NCBI GenBank assembly: GCA_015680685.1
Contig: MNCI01023814.1
Span: forward strand, 16,313 to 80,312
DNA length: 64,000 nucleotides
Reading direction: 5' to 3'
Source: Gnetum montanum
Lineage: Eukaryota; Streptophyta; Gnetopsida; Gnetales; Gnetaceae
The notes under the pieces: model-generated
What the model was told of the DNA's origin: nothing
The model's database searches: none
Seen by the model: the letters and a program-made list of their open reading frames with translations, nothing else
In this document: positions 1-10,832 of the stretch, piece after piece
Layout: each line of letters begins with the position of its first letter
Numbering within the stretch: position 1 is the first letter of the stretch
Translations under genes and position numbers: made by a program

Positions 1-299
1 GGGGGGAGTTTTTGCAATTTTTCTCTGCAACTTGCAATTGAGTGACCCTTGCTTTTTTCCTCATATCTCGCTCGCTACTAATCTGATTTTAATTTCGTTT
101 GAACCTACTTGAACCTGGAGTGTTTAGCTTAGTCATGGGGGAGGGAAACTTGCCAAAAAGTACCTAATTTTTTTGAAATTTATCATTTCCCAAAGGACAT
201 CATTTAGGGTAATTAACTCTAACACTTAGAATAATTGTGCCTAAAAATCATTTAACCCCTAGGTATACCAAGAAACTAAAACAAAAATCACCTAAGTCA
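1..299 (+). mobile_element. 3' internal end of a gypsy-like LTR element (truncated by window edge)
   Basis: Positions 1-240 match, in reverse complement, the sequence around 62050-62275. Both copies share the motif cttagtcatgggggag (here about 128-143), which in elements E3 and E4 lies just after the pol remnant. No reading frame survives. Plus orientation is inferred from this motif and from the plus-oriented LTR that follows. The rest of the element lies outside the window. Confidence 0.6.
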
Positions 300-963
300 C
301 AGGACTTATTATTACATATGTTCAGGAAATCTGGTAGTTTGATCCCTCTAGAGATAGATTATTTTCCCATGTCTGCCCACAGTGTGGTGAATGTAATTGT
401 ATAGCATCCTTTATTCGAGTGTGATGTACTTGGACACGCACATGACCGACAATAAAGATCAAGATTACTTCATCATTGTAGCATTCACTTTGTTTATTTA
501 TTTATTTAATTATTATTTATTGCTTTCCTAATTAGTCTCTCTCACCCTTATCTCCTAGCAACGGGGAGTGAGTACGACTTGATTAGGAGCATTTAAGTGT
601 GACTACTTGGTAATCCCAGTGGTAGTTGTGCATGAAGTTCAAGATGTGTACAGATGATCAAGGAATGAATGCTCATCACACTTAGGCTAGATTAGATTCT
701 TTTACCCTTTCTCTCTTAGCTTAGATAATATTATCTTCCATTGCTTCAGGAGTAGCATTAGATTAGGAACACATCATACACCTCACTCTAGACTAAACCA
801 TACGTGACAAATATAATACTAATCCAAGTGGGAAGACAGCGAATTGCGACCTAAGGCTAACTGTCTAGGTGCCACAACTAGTCCATCTATGGAGTTCGAC
901 CAGATCGCATGTGAGAACACTCGTATTCGTATGGTTGAGTGTAGGGGTACCTTGCCACTCATC
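300..963 (+). mobile_element. 3' LTR of family A, 5'-truncated or diverged
   Basis: The end matches the family A LTR terminus: ggttgagtgtaggggtacct followed by the terminal CTCATCA at 957-963. Upstream it aligns with the reverse complement of the LTR at 50172-51015, sharing the run around the taataaagat words, the gagtacgacttgattagg words and the accatacgtgacaaa words. The start is only approximate because the TGATGA end and the GATATC array seen in other copies are missing. It abuts a gag fragment of opposite orientation at 964, so this element probably inserted into that gag; the other side of the insertion is outside the window. Confidence 0.65.
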
Positions 964-2060
964 ACCTTGGATTTTCTTTTGCAACTTGGACACTTGGGAG
1001 TACATTTGGTACTTATCGTTGATCAATTCTAACATGGTACTCCACCTACGAATGGATTCTAGTTCTAAGGACTGGTACCAGCTTTCCACTTCTTTGATTA
1101 GCATCCATGGAAAAAACTTTAATTTTTTTCATTCGTTTTCTATGTTTTGTAAGGCACATGCATCATGAAATGCTTGTAGATGATTTTGAGGATCAGCATT
1201 GTATCCTCCTTCAAATCATCAGATATTGTTCATGTATAATCTCTTAATCCTACTATCCTTTTGGTGCCTTGTTGGAATCCTAACAGCCTCAGCTATGTCT
1301 AACAAACTTCAAGTAACGAGTTGGAGTTCATCGTGATTGTCTCATTTGTGGTGTCTATGATGCCCATGTTTTTCCCTACTCTTCCTTCTTTCACGGTGTG
1401 TTTCTCTAGAGTGCCCTTGTTCCCTATCTCAACTATTTCACCTATGATCTCTATCCCCTTACTATTATCCTCATGGTCTTTTTCCTTATGACTACATCCA
1501 GATCCTGAAGGAGAGGGTGAAGGAGATGATGAAGGTGAAGAAGAAGGAGGATCATCACCATAATGATGTCTGCTTCCTTCTCTTCGGTGGTTGCAACCTC
1601 GATCGTGGTTATGATTGGAATGTCCATCTTTGTCATGTGTGTGTGTCCTTTTTCAGACTCTTTATGTCCATTAGTATCAGAACCTAGGTTATGGATGGTT
1701 GAATGAAGGTTTTGATACACAACCCCTTAACTAAAGTTAATAGGAGGAACATTGTTTTGTGAGAAACCTCTTGAGGCAAGTCCACCACCCTCATTTTCAA
1801 TTATGACATGCAGGACATTCAGAGACAACTTCCCCTTCATGGATTCATGATGTCTCTCCTATTGTAAATTCCTTTCATGTTGTGCCTCCGTGGGTCGATA
1901 CTCTCTCATGTCATGATCATGCACAACATACTCTGCCTATAAGTGCTACATGCCAATTCGTGTGAGATCACGAAGAAGCATGCTTGGGACTAAGCGATTA
2001 GGACGTAACACTATGTTACCTTCTAAATCTCGTCAATGCAGTTGTTCATCCTAATGGAGG
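964..2060 (-). pseudogene. Ty3/gypsy-like gag remnant (element E0)
   Basis: Read on the minus strand, 1104-964 encodes a run with ESWYQSLELESIRRW and a following LINDKYQMYSQVSKLQKK, which matches the gag of E4 (near 56265-56380) and E3 (near 31620-31560). This is the retrotransposon gag pattern in which a Trp-containing stretch is followed by a long helix. The region toward 2060 encodes the Ser/Arg/His-rich N-terminal part in several frames. Stops and frameshifts interrupt it throughout, so it cannot be functional. It breaks off exactly at the plus-strand LTR end at 963. The remainder of pol would lie beyond the left edge of the window. Confidence 0.75.
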
Positions 2061-2333
2061 ATAAAGGTAAAGTTTCCTACATACTCATCGGGATGAACAT
2101 ATACCACACAGAACTATTGGGGTATTGGCAGATCATCAGTATGTGTACTATGCCTCCAATTGTTCCATGTATCAAACCTAGGCAGTGAAACACTTTCGTA
2201 AGAGGAAGGAGACATGATTGTCTATTCAGTGTGCAATATTCTTCTTTTTAACAATTGTAAGATAACCAACCCTAAGGGTTCATTCCAATGATGTGAAAGA
2301 TTTCCTAAGTTCTAATTAGTGCACAAACAACAA

Positions 2334-2354
2334 AGTCCCCTACAACATAGCCAA
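2334..2354 (-). promoter_or_regulatory. Primer-binding site of element E0
   Basis: Directly inside the LTR, the minus strand reads ttggctatgttgtagggga. The same place in E3 and E4 gives ttggtgcccttgctgggga and ttggtactattgctaggga. The shared pattern resembles the tRNA-Asp-type primer site known from Athila/Tat-like plant gypsy elements; the tRNA assignment is inference. Confidence 0.55.
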
Positions 2355-3070
2355 TGATGAGCCACAAGGTATCCCTATGCTCAACCATACAAATATGAGT
2401 GTACACACATGATCCGGTTGAATTCCAAGGACTAAGTTCTTATGCGCTTTTGTGGAATAAGGATGGGTTAGTTAATCGTTTTCTTCCCAAGCTTACTTGT
2501 ATAGCATGATTGTATGGTTAAGTAAACTTGAGGTACATGATTTTTATAGTTTTTAAGTTTTTTATGTCCTAGTGCTACAAAGAGAGGAGAGAGAGATAAC
2601 TAAGTAACTAATTTTGATTTAACTACTTAACTATGCTTTAACTAGTCATAACACCAACATTCATTCTCACTTGTTGTACACATCTTGAACTAGTGCAACA
2701 CTACTGGGATTACCAAATGCTGATCATTACTAGGTTACCAAGCATTGCATTCATGCTCGAAGTGATCGTACTGAATGTGCTTACTTAGGAGAGTTGTAGG
2801 GTGAGAGAGAGAACATTAATTAACTAAGGAAAGCATTAAGTAATAGTAATTAACATTAATTAATCTATTCTAAATGCTACAAGGTTTATCAAAAAGTTTG
2901 TCTTTATTACCATGCACAAGGTGTGCTCAAGTACACAATGCTTGAAGAAAGATCCATTCACTTTATGACTCCTAGGCACTTAGAAATAATTCTATCTCTA
3001 GAAAGGGAAAAAGGTAAGAGTTTGGGTAAGGGACTAAGACTAACTATGCCAACCAAGTGTGCTCGCCTCT

Positions 3071-3078
3071 TATTTATA
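3071..3078 (-). promoter_or_regulatory. TATA box of E0 LTR
   Basis: On the minus strand cctataaataagaggc lies about 20 bases after the GATATC block. The same arrangement occurs in the E3 LTRs and the solo LTR, so it is the likely LTR core promoter. Confidence 0.55.
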
Positions 3079-3096
3079 GGTAATGAGGTAGGCCGC

Positions 3097-3151
3097 GATA
3101 TTACATATGCGATATCACGTGGAAGGCTTCGATATTGCATACGCGATATCA
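3097..3151. repeat. GATATC-rich array in E0 LTR U3
   Basis: The block contains cgatattac, gcgatatcacg, cgatattgc and acgcgatatc within 55 bases, i.e. repeated near-palindromes of GATATC separated by CG-containing spacers. Equivalent arrays occur in at least five other family A LTRs in the window. Confidence 0.7.
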
Positions 3152-3439
3152 TGACTCATCACTTGCTGAATTCAAAAGACTATTGAAGATATCATCAGAC
3201 CTAAATAGACTAGTTTTGTTGAAGGAAGACATATCTTAAATAATGTTATTGTAGCTTGGGAGGGAATGCATTGCTCTTCTAATACTAACTAATACCTTAC
3301 TTTTATTAAGTTAGATTATACCAAATCTTATGATACTAACTAATATCTTATAAACTAATATAGTAATCTCTTTTCTTTATAAACTATAATTTTGTGATAT
3401 TTTATTTGACTTGTTTGTACCTTGCTCACTGATGCTAAT

Positions 3440-4379
3440 GCTCAAGTTGTTACTAATTTTGGGTTAAGTTTCTTCTTTTCTCTTCAATAGTTAGTTTGTC
3501 AAGGTTGTCCTCCAATTCCCCATCTTTTCATTGTTGTTGTAGATTTTCTTTCACATAATCTGTATTACAATCTATAAGGGAATTTCATTAAGGGACTTTA
3601 AATTGATAGTTAATGTATGCAATTGCTTAACATACACTTTGTAGATGATTCTTTCTTTTTTTTCATAATCAAAAATTCTCTACAACATATGAATACTCTT
3701 TTAGTTGGAGTGGAGGATTACTACATGTTATATGGCTTTTGGATCAATAGGAAAAAATCTACTATTTATTGTAATTGCAATAGTAATAAGTGGGTTACTC
3801 TTAAGCCTTGAAAAATCTTGAAAAATTATTTTAACTTCAAAACTTTAGAAATAAATTTTTCTTTTGAGCTTAATCTTCCTATTTTGTAAAGATGTGCTTG
3901 ATAAAATTGAAAAGAAGCTTGATAAATGGAAAGAAGAAAAGCTCATCCTTATTAGTAATGTTTTAGTTATTAAGAAAATACTTTAATCAACTCATGTTTA
4001 TTGCTCTAATTGTTGGGATTCTTTTAAAACTTCTTATCAGAGAATTAATTGTATTATCCATCAGTTTCTTTGATCTTCTAAATAACATTAAAAAGGTTTT
4101 TCTAGAGTTGCTTGGGATATTTGCATTAGTAGTAAGAAAGATGGAGGACTTGGCCTCATTAATTGTTCTAACCAAGGCATTTCTCTTGCAACAAAATGGA
4201 TTACAAAGTGTATTAATGGAAATAATGTTTGGATGCTTCTTTTAAAAAACAAACATATGCAGGGTAAATCTAATAATGATAACAATTGGTCTTCTAATAA
4301 CTTTCTTCACTATCTTCTTTTTCCTCAGCTCATTTCTATTCCTAGTTCTCTAATTCTCAAACAAATTTGGAAGATATGG
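3440..4379 (+). pseudogene. Plant non-LTR (LINE) reverse transcriptase relic
   Basis: The order of motifs matches the second half of a plant LINE ORF2. Near 3494 there is VCQGCPPIPHLFIVV, the equivalent of the RQGDPLSP block. At 3638-3649 FVDD stands for the catalytic Y/FADD box. It is followed by LYGFWINRKKSTIY (GLxINxxKS block), and by a DKWKEEKL...KDGGLGLIN region (about 3910-4160) typical of the post-RT connection. At least four stops and several frame changes break it, and catalytic Ala is replaced by Val. ORF1 and the endonuclease are absent, consistent with 5' truncation. It runs directly into the left arm of the inverted repeat at 4380. Confidence 0.8.
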
Positions 4380-4554
4380 TGCAAGCTTTTTGAGGTCACA
4401 TCCCCCAATGTACTCTAATTTTTTAAAATATTGTTATTCATCTNTGAGCTAATTAGATGCCCCTACATTAGGGGGTGTTGGACCCCCAAAAGATGAATAA
4501 CAATATTTTAAAAAATTAGAGTACATTGGGGGATGTGACCTCAAAAAGCTTGCA
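4380..4554. repeat. Perfect 64-bp inverted repeat flanked by single Ns
   Basis: Arm 4380-4443 is the exact reverse complement of 4491-4554, with a 47-base loop that itself carries a small stem (tagggggtgttggaccccc). Single Ns lie at 4444 and 4556. The left arm continues the LINE sequence; the right arm is simply its mirror. Perfect identity beside heavily decayed neighbours suggests an assembly join rather than an old biological hairpin. Confidence 0.85.
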
Positions 4555-4556
4555 TN

Positions 4557-5720
4557 CTCCCCGTACCAAACCTAAATGCTATCTTAGAAGCATATTCCAA
4601 GCATATATAATGTAAACTATTATTCTCTCCAAACCAAAATGTGAAGACATGGGCGGTCGTTGAAGCAGACAACGTTGGTGTTAGGCCGACGTCAAGCGAA
4701 TGTCGACGGACCCACGAATTGTAATGTCGGACTTATATAAATGATAAATCCAATCCAAGGGATAGGAATGTCATGCCCCAGCCAACAACGTTATTGTTGG
4801 CATTTTCATGTATTAAAAATCACATTATATGTTCATGGTTATGCACGTCGGTCGATGTAATACGCATAAGAATAGGAATCTGGATTTTCCATTTACGACC
4901 TCGCTGTTATATTCTTGCCATGCTAGACGATAACTTCGCGTTACCACGTCAAAAAAAAAAAAAAATGGGCTTCATTCATCCTTTACATATATATATATAT
5001 ATTCATGTATATCTATAGTTTTATGCTATGCTTTGGAGATTTACGATTTCGGATAAATTTTGACGAACCGTTAGGCCTTGGATTCGAGAGCATGTACAAA
5101 AGCCCATTATATCCCGAATGGGTAAGTATTTCATAATTTCCAATGAAATTTTGTGTAGATCTATACATTGAAATGGTCGCGTTGCCTTGCCTTGCCTTTT
5201 ATTATTCTTGCCTTTTTCTTGATGCATGAATCGTGCATTAAAATCTTAACTATCTTCTCCTGCTCTGAATCTTACAGAAACTTCATTCCATTGTTAAGTG
5301 GCCAGCAAGCAATCAAGATTCATGGCGTCGGCATCACCTTGTCTCGTACTATTCTTGAATTTTTTTGGATGTATGAATCATGCATTAAAATCTTACCTAT
5401 CCTCTCCTGCTCTGAATCTTACCAGAAACTTTATTCCATTGTTAAGTGGCCAGCAAGCAATCAAGATTCATGGCATCGGCCTTCATTCCATTGTTAAGTG
5501 CCCAGCAAGCAATTAAGATTCATGGCATCGGCATGACACAGACAACAGAAAACAGTACGAATGAATAAACAAACACACTGAAATCATGGTAACCAAAGGC
5601 TCAAGGGTCAAGTTTGGGTCATACGGAAATCAAGTTTGGGACGCAGCCTGCGAGGTAAACATTGCATTTGCATAGGTTTTATGTACACATGGTGAGCTAA
5701 CCATTACCCAAGTTATCTCA
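4557..5720. repeat. Duplicated low-copy block, copy A
   Basis: This block matches 40655-41690 in the same orientation over about 1.1 kb, from ccaaacctaaatgctatctt through the aaccattacccaagt words. The match is high but has many substitutions and indels. It holds no convincing reading frame. Copy A lies directly upstream of the CASP-like exon 1 (5877), and copy B lies about 460 bp upstream of exons 2 and 3 (42153), so it is probably 5' flank or promoter of that gene family. It contains a local tandem expansion not present in copy B. Confidence 0.8.
5215..5540. repeat. Local tandem expansion inside duplicated block A
   Basis: The segment containing attccattgttaagtggcc and agcaatcaagattcatgg occurs three times (near 5286, 5438 and 5486), whereas copy B has it once (near 41440). 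The first two repeats are part of a longer ~150-bp duplication starting at the tgaatcgtgcattaaaatct words. Confidence 0.8.
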
Positions 5721-5876
5721 ACCTGGATTCAAGCCCGAGTGAAGGAAGTTAGACTTTTTGATCCTTTTTTCTTATAGATAATAGTATGATGGGAAAGAAA
5801 GAGAGTTAAGTTGAGAAGCAAAAGGAAGCAGAAACCAACAACAAGGAAGGACAGAGAAAGAGACACGGAGGAGGAG

Positions 5877-6041
5877 ATGGAGAATGGAGCAGCGGTGTTA
5901 CTTATGAGGGTGTGGTGTGTGATTTTGCTGCTCATATGTGATCGTTTTAGGCACCAGCGGCTCCAAGTACAGCATAGGAGTCACATTCTCTGGTTATTAT
6001 GCTGATTACACGTACGTGCAGTCCGATACTTCCAGTTTTAC
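5877..6041 (+). pseudogene. CASP-like protein, exon 1 (frameshifted)
   Basis: From ATG 5877 the frame reads MENGAAVLLMRVWCVILLLI, a short N-terminus with Arg followed by a hydrophobic helix, as in TM1 of the CASP/CASPL family. The next segment continues only after a one-base shift near 5940: IVLGTSGSKYSIGVTFSGYY then ADYTYVQSDTSSF. The motif of a conserved hydrophobic helix followed by LGTS and a beta-like extracellular stretch is what that family shows before its first intron. The position at 6041 would join in phase to exon 2 at 42153, giving an Arg-Tyr junction, but the expected GT donor is missing. A frameshift plus donor loss indicates a pseudo-exon, or sequencing error in a draft assembly. 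Confidence 0.55.
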
Positions 6042-6216
6042 TTCCTCGGATGCAATCATCTGTCCTTAATTTATTTATTTTCTAGTTTATTTTAGGTTGG
6101 GAATGCTGTTGTTATGAGTCCTTTAAGTTGTGTAAATGAGGTACAACGATAAGAATGACAATGAGTTTTCCAATGTCCATAATTGCTGCCGATAGATAAA
6201 TTCATAACTTCTTAAA

Positions 6217-6720
6217 TAAGAAAGTCAGTGAGACAACCAAATTAATTAAGAAAAAATTTAGCATTGGCTAGGAAGAATACTGTGATATTTGTGGAAGCAA
6301 AAAACATGACATCACAACTTGTCCAACCTTAGTTTATTGTTATGAAGAAATTCAAGAATCGATAAGAGCCTTTCAACAAATTAGCAATCGGATTCCTTCA
6401 TTTTAGCAAACATCATTTTTAAAAAATCTGAAAATAGAATTCTTTTTCAAGAATTTTTAAGGCTTGAGAGTAACCCACTCAGCAATATTGCCATTACAAT
6501 ATGCAGTAATCCTTCACTCTAGCTACAAGAGTATTGATGTATTATAAAGAATCGTTAATAATAGAAAAAAACAAAAAGAATCATTTACAACACGCATGTT
6601 AAGCAATTGGATACCCTGACTCATTTGCAAAAAAGAAAAAAAAAAGGCTAAAGTGAAACTTGGACTAAAGGAATTTTGCATAGGCTACTATCGATCAAAT
6701 CATGAAGAACAGAGACATTA
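6217..6720 (+). pseudogene. Zinc-knuckle gag-like fragment, copy 1
   Basis: The plus strand encodes CDICGSKKHDITTC near 6280-6320, a CX2CX4HX4C zinc knuckle, followed by a helical run EEIQESIRAFQQIS. The same fragment recurs at 49606-50171. It looks like the knuckle end of a retroelement gag, with downstream stops. No pol domains or LTRs were recognised with it. Confidence 0.6.
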
Positions 6721-7818
6721 TGTAACACTGAATTATAAGTTTTTTCCATAATCTATGTCATAACTTCTCTAATTCACTAATGTAATTCTAGCCAAGATGC
6801 CAACTAATTAAATCATGTTCAATAGTAAGATGAAGATGAGCAAACGGATCATCAACATGAGCTTCAATTCTCATCAAATGAAAAAGATAAGGGGCAAAGC
6901 AATCATCATCAATAGCCTCAATGCTACTCATGCCTAGCGGTCCTCATAGCATCACTGGATTGCCAATGTCTAACCTCTTTGTGAGTGGCTATACATCTAT
7001 GCCCAAGTTTGAACCCAAGTAGGGTCAATGGATTAGCGAATGTATAACCTCTTCACAAGTGGTTATGCACCTATGATAGATCCAAAGAAAAAAAAAACAA
7101 GCCTAAGCACCTTACTATCACAAAAGAGATCCTCTATAAATTTATATTTCTTCCCTAAAGTAAAGCATAGATTATTTCATTCCATAATGTAATTATGCCA
7201 TACATACATTTTGTATGGTTAAATTAATTTTCTTGCATAATCAAGTCTTATTCTAAATCATAGACTATTGCAACTTTAAGAGAGTGGGCAAGGTAGAGTA
7301 AACTTTAATTACCATTTCTATAAAACTAAATTATATTTCCTCAACAACTCGCTATGAGTATTTTCCAAAATTTTCATACCTAAATTAATGTTTAAATAAT
7401 CAAGGGAACGTATATTTGGACAAGACTTGTGTCGACAACAATGATAAATCGGCAATTCAAGACAAATTGTGCTCAAAATTTTGACAAAACACTTCTAAAT
7501 CTATTTGATTTTTTAAGTAACAATTGTAAATCTAAATTATATTTCTAACTAAACTCACTATAGGTATTTCCCAAATTTTCATACACAAGTTAGTGTGTAA
7601 AGACTGGAGGAAAATATATGGGTTTGGTCCATACCTTTCCACAATTGCAATAAATGGAAAAGTCAGGGTAGGTTGTACTCTTAAAAAATAATTTTAAAAA
7701 TATTGATTGTTCTTTAAATGTAAGGGTTTTAATAAAAAGTGTATTAACTCAACTTGATGCAAATTCTAATCTAGTAACTTATAGTTGAATCATAATCTTT
7801 AAAAATCTACTTAGTAGC
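6721..7818. other. AT-rich intergenic sequence with diverged tandem duplications
   Basis: No coding sequence is apparent. Two degenerate direct repeats can be seen: about 85 bp (ggattgccaatgtctaacct near 6958 and ggattagcgaatgtataacc near 7031), and about 190 bp (ctaaattatatttc... at 7327 and 7523, both followed by a fragment reading cccaaaattttcatac-like). Confidence 0.5.
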
Positions 7819-8332
7819 TATAATAGCACTACTCTAGTGAAACACAATTCAGCATCATCATTGAGTCTAAAACTAGCTACATGACCCAGAGTAGATCCAA
7901 GATTGACTACACCTCAACCATCACAATACCTACATGCATAGCATAAGCGTACATTACCCGTTAGTATATGGATTATGAGTGCATCAAGTATGCAACATGA
8001 AATCATATAAGCAACATGACTAACACAAACCATACAAGCATCACCACAACAAGCACACATAACCACAAGTGACATCACTTTCCTACCAGAGCTAAAACAT
8101 ATTACTACTCTAATATATCTAATCCTAAGCCCCACTCTCAAAGAGAAGGGTGGTGGCCCTAGCATCGAAGCTAAGGCTTCTCCTTATGATAAAGTACAAA
8201 AATGAATTAGGTCTAATGTAATTCTTTGATGATGGTTATGATAAAATGGAACCCCATGAGGACCTTTACACTCCTCCAACCTCATTTTGGAGGGAAGCAA
8301 CCTTCGATCCACCAACAAAGTATGTTTCCCTA
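7819..8332 (-). mobile_element. Family C LTR, left (3' LTR in sense)
   Basis: This segment aligns along its whole length with 10833-11360 in direct orientation, sharing e.g. gaaatcatataag, agcacaca.aaccacaagtga and agggaa.caaccttcgat. The two LTRs differ by roughly a quarter of positions, so the element is old. The base string tagtagc precedes this LTR (7812-7818) and follows the right LTR (11361-11367), compatible with a target-site duplication; exact ends are uncertain. Confidence 0.7.
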
Positions 8333-8697
8333 CACTCTACCTTGCTTAAAAGAAGCAACATCCTCAAAGCTTAAGTCTTTGTTTCTACGCATCTTCAAAT
8401 GTGGACAACACCATTGATGTCAAAGGTATTGAATAACTCAAAGTCCATATAATAATAGTAGACAAGAAGGTTCAATAGCTAGGGTCATCCACCATAAAGC
8501 ATAAGTGTTGAACTCAACTTAACATCCAACTAAAGCATAAAGATGTTCATGTAACCTAAGTTAAGGAATAAAAGATTTACTCTTTTCCATGCAAACTATA
8601 CCAACCATTCTACGTGGAGTAAGACTCACTTCACATGTGAACCTTGCCTACACTTGTAGTGATATAGAGGTGTAGTCTTTTGGATGCACTCATCACT
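8333..8697. other. Family C internal region without recognisable coding
   Basis: AT-rich sequence between the left LTR and the minisatellite. I see no frame or motif. It should correspond to the 3' untranslated part of the minus-oriented element. Confidence 0.4.
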
Positions 8698-8998
8698 CTA
8701 TTCAAATTCAATGCTTCCTTCTCGAAGATGCCTTCTTAAATCCAACGCTTCCTACTCGAAGATGTCTTCTCACCACTATGCTTCCCACTCAAAGGCATAG
8801 TCAAAATCTAGTACTTTCTATTCGAAGATGCATTCTTACCACTATGCTTCATGCTCAAAGATGTAGATAAAATCTAACACTTCTTGCTTGAAGACGTCTT
8901 CTCAAATCCAATGCTTCCTACTCAAAGACACCTTCTCAAAACTAGGCTTATTGATTGAAGATGTAACCAAAATTATATGCTTCATAAGAACATTCACT
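8698..8998. repeat. Degenerate minisatellite in family C element
   Basis: About nine units of 31-36 bp follow one another, built on atgcttcctactcgaagatg plus a ccttctcaaat tail. Examples start near 8706, 8740, 8775, 8805, 8840, 8872 and 8907. Units vary at many positions and alternate between two length classes. Confidence 0.75.
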
Positions 8999-9099
8999 CC
9001 ATCACTCCCACACACATACATGCTCTTTTTCTTACTACCCAAAATCAATTCATGAAGGAGGTTAGTGTACTAGGCCAACCACACTCTACTCCTCTTGGA

Positions 9100-10735
9100 A
9101 TTCACTACCTTGTTTGATTACCAAATCCACCACCTTATGCTAAGGTAACCAGGTCCTCAGTGACCTATTAGGAGGAGTTCAAAACTTCCATATCTTGCTC
9201 TTATTCATCTCTATTGGAGATCATCAATGGATTGTGATGTTGATGCTCAAGTGTATTCAACCTACAATTATCATCTAGCCTATTACCACCATTTCTGGCT
9301 TGAATCTTTTGAGAGTCTTCTTGAGCATAATTCACTTCCCCACAAATGTAGAATTTTAAGCTTGGATACCTAGAAGGATCTTGAGATAACCCTTTAAAAC
9401 ATAGTCATTTGTTCTATGACTTCTATTGTTCTTAGGAACTTTGATGTTTTCGATGGCCCTAGGCTGAGTTTTGTTTACTTGGAGCTAGTTCAACATAAGA
9501 GCCTCAAAATCCATCCAAACTCAAATGTTCATCAACCCTCCATATTTATTACTCTCTTTCTTTCTCTCAAGTAGTTGTTCCACTAGACCCTTATCCTTTT
9601 TCCCTACCTTGTAATTAAACAAAATGGTAGCAACTTAGATGACCTCCCTAAATCCTATGATTTTACAAGTTTTGAGCTCACGTTGGACCCAGGGTTTAAT
9701 GTCATTAAGGAATAATTTTTACTTGGTATCCTTATTGATTTTTTGGATTTGTATGATGATGTTTTGATATTGGTGAATATAACTCTCCAAATTTCCTATG
9801 TACTGAATCTACTTTAGCATCGCCTAGGCTTTATCAATGGAATTTCCTAGGTGAAAATTCCTAATCAAAGCCTCCTTGAACTGGTATCATATTTTGATAG
9901 GTATACCTATTCGAGCCTTTTCTGATTGAAGCATGTTGAGTCACTAGGTTTTTGCTATTCCACCTAAGAATTGGGTAGCAACATGAGCTTTGCTTTCAGT
10001 GTCACATTCATCCATCTCTAGAAACTCTTCTATTTCAAATAGGAAAGTATCTATCTTAGTATTATCCCTATCACCCTCATAGATTTCTGGTTCCTTAGCT
10101 TGGAACTTGGAAACTAATCGACTTGGACCTTATGCCAATGCTTGTGCTTGCATGGTTTGCTAATTTTTGACAACCTGAATCTCATCATCAAATTTCTTTT
10201 CTAAGGCATTGATATTAATTTTTTAACTTTCATCCAAATCCTATTGTGTTTCCAGCAATGATCATGGCTCATGATTTTTATTCCAAAGCTCCTGATTAGC
10301 AAGCTACAAATCATCAACAAGATTTCCAAGTCACTCTACTCGATTCCTCAGCACAAATTTTTAAGTTTGGGCAAGTTTGTATTTTATGCTAGAGTCGAGC
10401 TCTAGAAGAAAAGGAACTTCTACTGAATCCAACAACTCTTAGATCATACAAGCTTTCTCCAGTGCCAGTAGACTACACATGATGACGTTGTCTACTTACA
10501 GTAAATGACTACATAGTTCTTGCATCTTTTTAAGAGATTCATCAATATCCCTCTCACTAGCCATCTCAACATATTCATTTTCATGTACATCCTCCTACAC
10601 ATCTGTATCATTGTGCAGCTCATTATGCACATGACTATCTTGAATGTCATCTCCCTTTGATCCATTATGAGGATTGGGACTAGGAGAAGTGTTGTTAAGA
10701 TTTTAGCTTCCTTTGTTCTTGTTTTTATGTGTCAT
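9100..10735 (-). pseudogene. Retrotransposon gag (family C)
   Basis: Starting at an ATG at 10735 on the minus strand, the conceptual product opens MTHKNKNKGS, then an acidic N-terminal part, then KEPEIYEGDRDNTKIDTFLF, EFLEMDECDTESKAHVATQF, a FLGGIAKTW box, YQFKEALIRNF, and IQYIGNLESYIHQYQNI. This order (P-x-F/Y-x-G-D, ten to twenty residues to a helix, GxAxxW, then WxxFxxxLxxxF and SVxxYxxxF) is that of the Retrotrans_gag family of Ty3/gypsy elements. It is interrupted by many stop codons, most of them TAG/TAA in place of CAG/CAA/TGG. No protease, reverse transcriptase or integrase follows before the LTR, so the unit is gag-only. Confidence 0.75.
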
Positions 10736-10832
10736 CGTAGGACATGAGTCATGAACAATGAATCACGATCACGAACCATGTACCCAAAATCACCACTAGC
10801 CTTAAATTGCAAACAATGACTTCAATAATAAC

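Larger units (their letters stand above)
2355..3161 (-). mobile_element. 5' LTR of element E0 (family A)
   Basis: The LTR begins TGATGAGcc followed by a diverged copy of the family end (ggtatccctatgctcaacc) and finishes ...gactCATCA at 3161. It has the family hallmarks in sense order on the minus strand: GATATC-rich block (3151-3097), TATA box (3078-3071), a run coding for nothing, and the terminal GGTACC region. No matching partner LTR is visible in the window, because the element's 3' half is cut off by the element at 1-963. Length (807 bp) agrees with other family A LTRs (803-926 bp). Confidence 0.8.

Noticed and set aside
4380-4554. MITE or miRNA precursor hairpin
   Set aside because: One arm is plain LINE sequence, the arms are mismatch-free in decayed DNA, and Ns border it; an assembly join explains it better.
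8698-8998. CRISPR-like array
   Set aside because: Units are contiguous and degenerate without unique spacers, and the context is a plant retroelement.
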